Origin: Mantis religiosa
Lineage: Eukaryota; Arthropoda; Insecta; Mantodea; Mantidae
Length of the DNA stretch: 64,000 nucleotides
Assembly (NCBI GenBank): GCA_030765055.1
Contig: CM060952.1
Location: 173,785,086 to 173,849,085 of the forward strand
Direction of reading: 5' to 3'
The position numbers and the translations under genes were made by a program. Numbering within the stretch: the stretch's first letter is position 1; the number at the start of each line of letters is the position of its first letter. Below, piece by piece: positions 55,691 through 64,000 of this stretch. The notes under the pieces were generated by a model that had not been told where the DNA came from, made no database searches, and saw nothing but the letters and a program-made list of their open reading frames with translations.

Positions 55691-56255
55691 GGCGTTAATG
55701 TTAAATATAGGTGTTAAAGTAATAAGTAGGGCAAGGAAGTTGAGGACCTACAAATTGTCTAAGAAGGACTTTGAAAAGACATAAAATTACACCAAAAAGG
55801 ACCTAAATATTGGAAAATAGGACGTAAGAAAGTGATAATACAAATTAATAAATTATTTGTCTATTAGATATTAAATGAATAAGTTTGAACGTGAATCATT
55901 CATGTGATATGCAACGAGAAAACTACTTGTAAGAAATGCTCCTTCTCATTCAGCAACCAGCAATGGACATTCTAGGGAAAGAAATTGAAGTAGATATAAT
56001 TAAATCATACTTGGTTTAACCTTCCTCGGGATACAGAAATAACCTCAAAAGCATACCTCAATTGGCAGTGTAGTATATCACAACAGTCATTTCTAAATTC
56101 TCAAATGCAGAGAATCGTCTGTTTTCTGACAGAAAAGTTTTAAAAAACATTAAAAATCTTAACATCAAGGAATGTCATTGGTGTATATTTGAAAGCAGTG
56201 AGAAGAAGAATAGTGGGAAACTTAGTGAGGGTTTTCTATATTCTCTGCTGATGCT
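55691..56255. other. unassigned spacer
   Basis: AT-rich non-coding DNA. Nothing recognised. Confidence 0.4.
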
Positions 56256-56516
56256 GCCCGCCTCGGTAGCGTGGTGGTAGCATGTCTGCCTCACGTACAA
56301 GAGGTCCCGAGTTCGAATCTCGGCCAGGGTGAGTTACCTGGATCAGGTTTTCCCCAGGGTTTACCCTTATCTTGAAAGGCGAATGTGGGGTAACTCTAGC
56401 CTGTATGGACCCTGGGCTCATTTGAGCATCATTTCATCACCCATTTCATTCATCGTCCGATATGACTTGGACGAGGAGGACTTTGAGGACGTAAATTACA
56501 CACAAAAAAGAAACTA
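56256..56516 (+). mobile_element. SINE-A copy 6 with target duplication
   Basis: One of the best-preserved heads: GCCCGCCTCGGTAGCGTGG, B box GAGTTCGAATCTCGG, then CCAGGGTGAGTTACCTGG. The body carries a short local insertion near 56465-56485 (GGACGAGGAGGACTTTG) before GAGGACGTAAATTACACAC. CTGATGCT at 56248-56255 and 56517-56524 is the target duplication. Confidence 0.93.
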
Positions 56517-56524
56517 CTGATGCT

Positions 56525-57189
56525 AATGACTTGAATACATTAGAAAGGGTACTCCAACCTGTTACCTGCCGTAGCCAGTCTTAGGAGTGCGCATTAATTA
56601 AAAGAAATTAGAAAGAAATTAGACTCCATTGAACAGGAAACAGATGGCCAAAAGAAATTAAAGTTAAAAGAAAGTTAAAGGAAACAAAAGTGCTATAGAG
56701 GGAACCTTTAAATAAAAAGGTAGCTAAAAAAGCAAAAAAATCAAATGATATCCTCTATTTTCTGGCTTATAGTGACTCATAATTAAGGTATACTGTGCAC
56801 TGGGGAAAAAGTCCTCAACTTCCTAGGCCTAGTGATAAGCAAGAATCGGAGACAAGAAAATACGAGTATCCAAAGAACTGGCCGAATATATTGCACTTTT
56901 GGCCCACAAAGACAGAAAATGCTAGGCAAGGTTTGTACTTTTTGGATTTCATGCTTGCTTTTATATTTATTTAGCCCAATTTGCATTGTAATGAATTATA
57001 TTATTATATAGAAAACAGAGTAGATGAAGTCATGCGAATTAAACACATCCCATTTTTTGCCTTGTTGATTTGGCGAAAAATTTCTCATAATATTTTATGT
57101 TTTATAGTGTTTCATTGAAGCGTATAAGGTAGTGAATATATTTTTAATTTTCTGGCTTGCATAGATGCTGCTGTATTTTTTATGGCCAT
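56525..57189. other. unassigned spacer
   Basis: AT-rich DNA with A-rich patches near 56600-56750. Nothing recognised. Confidence 0.4.
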
Positions 57190-57790
57190 TAACGCATTTT
57201 ATGTTTGCAATAAGTTGCATGAGCCGTTCTTATCCACCGCCTGCCCCTCTTTCCCTAAATAAGCCGACTGGTAGGCAATTTAGCACGCGCACAAGGCCAT
57301 TAATTAATCAATTAATTATTCGCCTACTCAGTCCCCTCCATGATTATCCGCCTCGTGCTGCCAACTAGCGGCGATAACAGACACGTATATACATACAGAT
57401 GTAGGCACGCATGCATGCAAGAATAGGGACCACTATAATATGGGACACGGCGAGCTATTCATTTCACGTTTATACTCCCAGCCACTGGTCGCCCGCAGGG
57501 TCCAGCGGTTCATTTCAGATAAATCATGCGTGGCTGGTCAAGGCACGGACAGACACTAGTAGCAAATAACAATACTCCGCCACTGGGATGGGGGAACCTT
57601 TTGTTGACAATGGCTCTCTATGTATGTGCTGCATTCATTTGCCATTCTCCTGACGCTAATCGGATGAGAGTTTCGTCTGCCAACGGTTACGACTTCGCTT
57701 TGGACTGCCCCAAAGCGGGAATACTAGTTAATTCTCCATGTCTCTCTCGTGCAAGGCGTGAAAGTAACGGACGTTCCTGGTCATAAAACA
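57190..57790. promoter_or_regulatory. non-repetitive GC-richer segment, candidate conserved regulatory DNA
   Basis: This stretch is richer in GC and CpG than its surroundings, shows no transposon motif, and contains a dense homeodomain-type cluster near 57299-57320 (TTAATTAATCAATTAATTAT). A GGCACGCATGCATGC run lies near 57402, and a CpG-rich block at 57480-57500 includes GGTCGCCCGC. It is interrupted by stops in all frames for most of its length. An 86-codon frame at 57526-57786 is unrecognised. A conserved non-coding element is a hypothesis only. Confidence 0.25.
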
Positions 57791-59130
57791 ACAGAGCCAG
57801 CATGTCGTCTGGAACTCAAAATATATGCTAGTAATATGTACTTAAGAGAATATATTTGATTTTGGTTGGCATTCAAGACAAATAATGAAACGAAATCTGT
57901 GATATGCTGCATTCACATTGACTTCTCTGTTCACGCCACTGCTGTCATAAATGGTTATTATAGTCAGTTTTACTTTATCAGTGGATACTAGGTACAGAAA
58001 TTATTGCATTTTACCCAAGATATTAGTTCAAGATTTCACTAGGAACATACATTTTTTATATTCCTGAATCCAATAGAGAAAAATGAAAAAAGAAAACGAA
58101 ATAAAAGTTTCGTGCATAGTCTGTGAATGTGTGTATTTGTGTGTATGAGTATGAACAGCTTAACTGTCACTTAAGTACCAAATTTGTAATAAGTTTTGCA
58201 CTTACAAAAGACGCGATAAGAACACTTTTCAAAAAATTTACCATCATTTTTACTTGGAAAATGATTTAAAACGTTCTATTCTTCTAAAACTTGATCTAAA
58301 GGTTTTGATTGAAATATAAATTGTCTGATATATTTCTATATTAACAAAATATACATCCGAAATATTCTGGGAATGGCTCTGAGGTCTTCTCCATTCTGAA
58401 TGAACTTTGCATAATCGTATGAGATATAGAAAAACTCACTACACACCAAAAGTTAGATCTCGTTAAGAAACAAAATTTATGAGAAATTACATTTTATATA
58501 AGTAGAATGAAATCCCAACACACCACATAGTGACCACATCTTAAAAGAATGGTTGATGCTTTTCTCCTATTTACATCAAAAGTTGACCTATTAGAATCAC
58601 TGGTAACTCCCAGTTCTTTCTGAGTAATTCTCCAGGTATTTGGTACTTATGTGTTTATATTACCTTTTATTTAAAGTATGCTCAGAACCGATTACTATGA
58701 AACTGACATATGCACACTATAAGGATATTAAAAGGCATATCGCACTGATATTGTTTCTGCTAAATTCACTACCCATTATTTCAGAAATTTCTTGAAATAT
58801 GCGACTGGGTTTTTCAGGAAGTGAATGCATGCCTTCTAAGATAACTATTCTACGTTACAGAACAATTTTTGTATTAACGGTGACTTAACCCAAGCGCGGC
58901 CTTTAAACGCTGTGGCTGCTGATACTCAAACATAGTGAACATTTCTCTAAGACAGATAACTTGAAGTAAAGGGACGCAAAGTTTAAAACTCCACGCTCCT
59001 TACAAACTTATGACTTGCCTACAAATTTCTTCCCACCAGCCATTCTAATACGTGTTCCAGTCCTAAAGCTGCTAAATCTCATCTTGAGCTAATGGTTTTC
59101 TTCACTACACTAACTATACAGAGGTATTTT
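57791..59130. other. unassigned region
   Basis: AT-rich non-coding DNA. Nothing recognised. Confidence 0.4.
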
Positions 59131-59270
59131 TACAGGTGGCGCGTGACCTTGATCGGATGTGCGCGAGTGACGTTATGCAAATCAATAGTGGAGGCAAGAT
59201 CTCTACTTTCACCAGCAGATTGCTGATAAAACTAGTGGGCTACATGACAGGTGACTAAGCTGACACCCCT
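59131..59270. promoter_or_regulatory. cluster of transcription-factor-like sites
   Basis: Within about 110 bp lie TGACCTTGA (an FTZ-F1/ERR-type extended nuclear receptor site on the minus strand), a CRE-like GTGACGT, a perfect octamer ATGCAAAT (POU type) and two CAGGTG E-boxes (59135 area and near 59248). Flanking CpGs (GGCGCGTGACC, GTGCGCGAG) stand out in AT-rich DNA. No coding sequence is attached. Sites this short occur by chance, so only their clustering is suggestive. Confidence 0.25.
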
Positions 59271-60780
59271 TTTTCTTACAAATAAGCAAGTGGACTTGAC
59301 CATGAACTACTGTGCAACATTACGTCATACGCCACGTCTAAAACTACCTCTGCACCTGACCTAATGACTCCTATTCTGTGATAAAAGAATTCTCCATTGC
59401 CTAGCTGATGACTAAAACTTATCCTTATTATATTACGCATTAATTTTAAGAAGAAGAAATCAACTATTTATCTATCTTACTATTATTTGTTTACAAAACT
59501 ATAAATTTTACCCATCTATAGCCCGGTATCTGCACTGGCTTGGGTAACATTATATTCTTCAGTCTGATTCCACAACTCCGGTCCGTATTGACTTTGAAAG
59601 CATCACTGAACCTGTGCAGTGGGGGAAACAGAAGGACATTTGAGTCAGAAAAAATACGAAAAACAGAGATTGACAGGAGGAGAGAAAGTGATAAGAGAAT
59701 ACCAATGAAGAAAAATTCACATAATTATTCAAGTGGAGTTTTGGTGGAGTTAAATTATTTATTTATTTCTTCAGGTTATCAAATTGAGAATCAGCTGCAA
59801 CAGTGCTTGCTTTTCCATAACAAACAAGTAGTATTTATTTGTTAAAGAATACATTATTGAAGTTCTCCAACTGTTAGGTCACAAAATGTCACCTTAACAT
59901 CAAAATAGATTTAATGTTGCTTTCTATTTCTAAATCTAAGTTATGAGATATAAGTAATGATCTATCAGAACAAGATGAGCACACAATTCGTAAACAACAG
60001 TCAGCTAGCTGGCCACCCCAGCATCAACTCCGGCACTAACCGACACGTTATATTTCTTTGTAGCTTAAGTTGTCTCTGGTGTCCCCTCTAGTTTAGCTCC
60101 CGTTGTTACTCTCTCCTCTTTGCTGATAGCCGCTGATTGCTGCCTAATGTTTCCGCTTGTCTGACCAAAGCTGCGCTATCCTTTCACCCACCAGACGTTC
60201 ATTTGCTCGTCATTTGTGGTTCCCGTTGTGGCGGTAACATCTGCCAAAAGGATGATATTTGTAGCCTGGGAGTAAACCTTTCTTCTGTAGCCGAGAATGG
60301 CACACCTTCTTGGATGTATTTTGTCAACATGAAGGGGGTAATACATAAGATACCTGCCTAAAGCAGAAGGTTCCTAGTCAAATATAACCTCAAGTACTGT
60401 TGGAAAAATTGGTTAATGAAAAGAGCTGATCTTACAGAGTACCAAGAATTAAGTAATCAAGCTCTAACAAAAGCATAATAAGCAGAAATAGGTGTATAAC
60501 CTTCCATATATCAAAACGACCATTGATTTATCTAGGGAAACGCTAGTGTTCTCTTTTGAAGCACCGGGCCAAAGGAAGACTGATTATTTAAACTCTTTTA
60601 GTGTTAAAATAATATTTTCAGACAGGCAACACCGTATTTGAGAGCAAACCAATTAGGCGTTTGAAGAGGAAATCGATATCTTACAACATTCACGAACTCA
60701 CAAGAAACAAAGGGATAGACAGTTAATTTTTTCAAATTTCCCTGGGAAACTTTTTTACATTTTCTACTTCACACTTACTG
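59271..60780. other. unassigned region with GC-richer patch
   Basis: 60000-60360 is less AT-rich, non-repetitive by eye, and contains a 74-codon plus frame (60137-60361) without recognisable motif. A 101-codon frame at 59540-59845 is likewise unknown. The rest is AT-rich. Confidence 0.35.
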
Positions 60781-60785
60781 TATTA

Positions 60786-60893
60786 ACGCAAAAGTTTTAT
60801 GGGAAGATAGAGTTAGGCTGAGAAATGCAATGCCATAGCCGGGATTTGAACCACGGATCTTCTGGTTGCCGTTCAGTCACTCTAACCCTTGAG
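60786..60893 (-). repeat. tRNA-bearing repeat, family B, copy 5 (head-to-head partner)
   Basis: Minus-strand tRNA-like core with B box GTGGTTCAAATCCCGG and the 3' flank GCATTTCTCAGCCTAACTC. It stops at CTCAAGGG, where the A-box side would begin, and is followed after 28 bp by an inverted copy of itself. Confidence 0.8.
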
Positions 60894-61057
60894 TGTCAAG
60901 TTGGCACGTTGTCCATAGTAGCTCAAGGGTTAGAGCGGCTGGACGGCAACCAGAAGATCCGTGGTTCAAATCCCGGGTATGGCATTGAATGTTTCAGTCT
61001 GACGCTGTATCTGATAGCCTACACACGACCAGTGTGAAAGAACAATTAATTTCCAAA
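60894..61057 (+). repeat. tRNA-bearing repeat, family B, copy 6 (head-to-head partner)
   Basis: Plus-strand copy: TTGGCACGTTGTCCATAG, GTAGCTCAAGGGTTAGAGC, then GTGGTTCAAATCCCGGG. The family flank CTACACACGACCAGTGTGA and AACAATTAATTTCC ends near 61057. With copy 5 it makes inverted arms at 60829-60893 and 60922-60986. Both copies share the GACGGCAACCAG anticodon arm variant, so they probably arose from one another and not independently. Confidence 0.82.
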
Positions 61058-61427
61058 AGTGTTATATCAATATTGCTATGAGCACAAAAGCTCCATTTCT
61101 GCAAAGCGTTCTTTGTGTGAGTGAACTGCGTTATAAAATATTTCTTACAATATTGCCTAAAAGTGTGAATAGGAAGATTTCTTATTTTCTGTAGTATATT
61201 TAGTAACTAAATAGCGTATTCCAACAAAAGCTTAACATGAGAATTCAGAAAAAAATATCCATTATACCTTCCAAAAAATTTCAAAGTGCACCCAATGAAC
61301 ATGTGCTTATGATGACGTTTATCTTAATAGGAAAGGTAGGGAAATGATGTCATTTCAAAGCGAAGTAAAAGAGCTGAATGCTCCGAAAGTATTATAAAAG
61401 AATATCCACTTGAAACTGTCTAAAATA
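61058..61427. other. unassigned spacer
   Basis: AT-rich DNA. Nothing recognised. Confidence 0.4.
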
Positions 61428-62147
61428 CAAGGACTGTTCAATAAAGAATGATCATAATTTTTTACGGTCATAATTTGTCGAACTAAAGCACAACCTTATT
61501 ATATTCTGTTAACTTAATGTGAAACAAACAAGCCGTAGTAGTTTCATTGATGGTATTCCTGCTTCCCCCCTGTGAGAAGCAGGTAAGTTCAGACATGTTC
61601 AGTATCGCCTACCGCTGCAATGGAGGTAACATGTAGTTAAAGTTGATGTTAGAGGAACATCCGGAGTTTCTATCAAACGTAATCACTGCTGATGGAACTT
61701 GGCTACATCATTTCTATCCTCAGAGCAAACAGCAAAGCTCAGTGTGAAAATCTCCTTCATCAACAACCCCCCAAAAAGCAAAAGTGATTGCTTCTTCTGG
61801 GAAAGTTATGGTCATCTCAGTCTTTGATATTCATGGAATGGTTTATCAGCATGTTGTACCTGTACACACATCAGTAACTGGATAATACTACAGGGATGCC
61901 CTGAAAACATTGTAAGTCCATATTAGGCGAAAAAATCAAATTTCCATGAAGCAGGCTCGATGCTGCAACACAATAATGCGCGGCTGCATATTGCCAAAGT
62001 TGTTGCTGAATATCTTGCAAAAATCAACGTGAAGTACATCCCTCACCCTCCCTATAGTCCGGATTTAGCTCCATGTTACTTTCTTCTATTCTCTAACTTG
62101 AAGAAACGCCTTCGAGGGAGGCATTATCCATCATCAGAAGTAGTGCT
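61428..62147 (+). mobile_element. M2 mariner, internally deleted and 3'-truncated
   Basis: Begins CAAGGACTGTTCAATAAAGA after TA (61426-61427). The leader continues to TACCGCTGCAATGGAGG at about 61626, then joins directly to TAGTTAAAGTTGATG of the mid-transposase. This is the same junction as the deleted copies at 11852 and 38717. Homology stops at 62147, within the third catalytic block, and unrelated DNA follows. The 3' end and target duplication are lost. Confidence 0.87.
61640..62147 (+). pseudogene. M2 transposase relic
   Basis: Blocks recoverable across frames are LDEHPEFLSN-like text, TADGTWLHHFYPQSKQQ (first aspartate region, with the usual DE pair reading DG) and HNNARLHIAKVVAEYLAK. 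In the last, the second catalytic aspartate of HDN has become N. HPPYSPDLAPCYFLLF follows, in which the third aspartate (APCD) has become Y. All three catalytic blocks carry changes, so the copy is clearly dead. Confidence 0.82.
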
Positions 62148-62439
62148 CCAAATTTGTTTAGTAAATATGAACAAAGATGCTTCATTACATTTCAGGTTGC
62201 AAGAGGTATCAATGTTCGACAATGCCATACAGAATTATTGGAAGCTTGTGGTAGAAGACCAGCAGACCAGCAGAAGAATTGAGTCGTCCAGGTTAACCTG
62301 GAGGGAGTGGTTTCGCACAGCACCTAGCCGCTTAGTGCGGCTTTATCTGAGCAGTATAGCAGTTGTCGTTTGTCTCAAGCGTTTGTGTCAGGGCATAGGT
62401 TTCTCTGATCTATTGGGTTAAGCCGCTCAGGCTGCCGCC

Positions 62440-63110
62440 TGGAGTATTTATTCCCAAGGCCGCCTTCACTCGAACTTCCCACTTGAAGGAGGTCAGAGTG
62501 CAGACAGCACGATCAGAGGGGGTAGTAAACTGTGTGATGGTATTATCTAGACCCATTTCTGGTTCTGGGGTTTATGGTGGGATGGAGAGAACTCCTCCAG
62601 GCTAATAGTCCATGGCGTCCTTGGGGAGTTTGTATCTCCTCCTGCGAGGAGCTCTGTGGTCATCCCGACCCAAAGTTTAGACCAGCTGGTTGGAATGGGT
62701 AGACAGCTTTTGGTGGAGGGTTCGAGATCTCTCTCTTACCATGTCCACTATGTAAGGGATTTGGGAGTATTCGTGTAGGATATGAGTAGGGAATCTGCGC
62801 CCAGTAACGTAGATCATCCTTAACGCCCGATTCTGCACAATCTGTAGTCTGCGGATGGTGGTCGGAGCCGCCAATCCCCGGACATCGCACCCGTAGAGAA
62901 TCATGGGTGGAATAATCGCCCGATACAGGCGTAGTTTGAGGTGAGCAGGCATCTTGGATTAGATGATGGGGTACAACTACCTGAGTGCGACATGGCCTAG
63001 TCCCGCCTTGGCCCTGACATGGGGAGTGAAGTTTAGCCCGCGATCAAGCAGGATACCCAGGTATTTAGCCGAAGTAACCTAAGGGATTTGCCTCTGCCTC
63101 AGCCTCAGTG
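62440..63110 (-). pseudogene. Jockey-like LINE C-terminal fragment
   Basis: The minus strand reads AKYLGILLDRGLNFTPHVR near 63075-63015. Across a stop it reads PAHLKLRLYRAIIPPMILYG, CDVRGLAAPTTIRRLQIVQN and RALRMIYVTGRRFPTHILHE. These match the K-Y-L-G, L-Y-K-x-L-I-R-P and Q-N-x-x-L-R blocks downstream of the reverse transcriptase YADD motif in Jockey-clade elements. The upstream part is missing. 62160-62660 is probably its 3' untranslated end. The RT differs from the plus-strand Jockey-like copy at 20134. Confidence 0.83.
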
Positions 63111-63626
63111 TTCCCGTCGGTCGCCAGCGTCGGACCGCTCTCTTTACAACACTCTTGTTATACAACTAACTCTGCTTACTAGCAATTATTTACAACTGTC
63201 CTGCTGGCGTGTCACAGTCCATTTTATATCTCATTCATAACTCGAGAAACTTCCAGACATGAAATTCTATATGTGCCGGCGAGTCCTTTATCTGAGTTAA
63301 CATTGTTTGCCGGCTTTGTGAGCACTCGCCGCGCTATCGTTAACTACTTATGCAAGCTCGTGAAACATTATGCGCCGTCTATTATCTATTTGTGCTGAAA
63401 CGTTTATGCCCAGCGCCGCGACAATACTAAGAATGGATAGAGAAATAAAAATAGGATGCCTTATCGTGCATAGCACGTAGCTTTTCTTTTAATTTCACTC
63501 ACCGCACTCCCATGAAACCAAATTTCTCATTTGTGGCCATGATGATATAATGCAGACTGTACGACTGTATGTGGAGGTCAATTATTTCCTTAGTATAATT
63601 ATATTTCTGAATATTTTGTAGTATTG
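63111..63626. other. unassigned spacer
   Basis: Mixed-composition DNA between the LINE fragment and the tandem repeat. The first part may be the 5' truncation flank. Nothing recognised. Confidence 0.4.
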
Positions 63627-64000
63627 GAAATTAATTGTTCTTTCACACTAGCCTTGTGTAGGACGCACTATGAAAGTATAGAGCCAGACTGAAAAATTCA
63701 ATGTCATAGCCGGGATTTGAACCACGGATCTTCTGGTTTCCGTCCAGCCGCTCTAACCATTTGAGCTGCTATGGCCAACGTGCCAACATGACATTAAATT
63801 CTCCAACTGACTCGTGTTTCTCCCGGTAAACCACTATGAGTTCTCATAAACACATGAGACAACTACCTTAATGGCGAGTTTCTATACTGTAAGTACTTTA
63901 AGGCCCGGGTTTTGCAGTTCGGACCACTATTAGGTACAATTAATGGAAATTAATTGTTCTTTCACACTAGCCGTGTGTGGGACGCACTATGGAAGTGTAG
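63627..64000 (-). repeat. tRNA-bearing repeat, family B, copy 7: start of a tandem array
   Basis: One complete unit of 319 bp (63626-63944) followed by the beginning of a second (63945-64000). Both begin GGAAATTAATTGTTCTTTC and run through CACTAGCC-TGTG-GGACGCACTATG. In the unit, read on the minus strand, a tRNA-like core has A-box side AGCAGCTCAAATGG and B box GTGGTTCAAATCCCGG. The second unit runs off the window, so an array is inferred. The same unit gives a 308-bp direct repeat at 33071. Confidence 0.8.

Noticed and set aside
1..64000. CRISPR array, bacterial operons, riboswitches or endosymbiont DNA
   Set aside because: No regularly spaced short repeats, no dense same-strand genes and no ribosome binding sites. 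All identifiable coding text is from eukaryotic transposons.

Overview
The window looks like AT-rich, gene-poor nuclear DNA from an arthropod, most likely an insect with a large repeat-rich genome. The evidence is the mixture of repeats: several mariner-type DD34D transposases, a PIF/Harbinger relic, Jockey-like, RTE-like and other non-LTR retrotransposon ends, and at least six tRNA-derived SINE or tRNA-like families. There is no bacterial-style gene packing, operon, ribosome binding site or CRISPR array. I recognise no intact host gene. Every coding sequence I could identify is the remains of a transposable element, broken by stops and frameshifts. The species assignment is inference.

Layout. 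1-941 is a mariner relic on the minus strand, cut by the window edge. 1259-1509 is the first copy of the commonest SINE (here SINE-A). 1510-8130 is mostly unassigned AT-rich DNA with a GA microsatellite at 5604-5690. 8136-10316 is a cluster of a tRNA-like SINE, a foldback, a SINE-A with a perfect target duplication, a minus-strand SINE, and a Harbinger derivative with TTA duplications. 11852-13410 is a chimeric mariner of the recurrent family here called M2. 13782-14054 is a SINE with a perfect 14-bp duplication. 14755-18060 is a large inverted repeat with arms near 0.8 kb around a LINE RNase H fragment. 18555-19169 is a mariner with long terminal inverted repeats, followed by another SINE-A and a Jockey-like reverse transcriptase fragment (20134-20876). 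20880-26490 is unassigned.

27807-29294 is a long palindrome that carries hammerhead-ribozyme-like motifs in both arms and was split by a LINE insertion with a 12-bp target duplication. 31101-35640 holds tRNA-bearing repeats, an LTR-like block with a perfect heat-shock element upstream of a TATA box, and a LINE 3' end. 38323-40200 is a mariner interrupted by a 901-bp M2 mariner, with TA duplications visible. 44626-45942 is the only M2 copy retaining full length. 46330-47914 is a three-level nest: a SINE-A split by a LINE, which is itself split by a 139-bp foldback. 51261-52250 is a second LINE of that clade. 55046-55248 is a second palindrome with hammerhead-like motifs. 57190-60360 contains the least repetitive, more GC-rich DNA and is the best place to look for host regulatory sequence. 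60786-64000 holds a head-to-head pair of tRNA-like repeats, a truncated M2 mariner, a Jockey-like LINE end, and the start of what looks like a tandem array of a tRNA-containing unit of about 319 bp.

These elements do not form a pathway. They are layers of mobile DNA whose nesting gives relative ages. The most interesting structures are the palindromes with hammerhead-like cores, the internally deleted M2 lineage sharing one deletion junction, the tRNA-bearing tandem repeat, and the LTR-like block with a heat-shock element.
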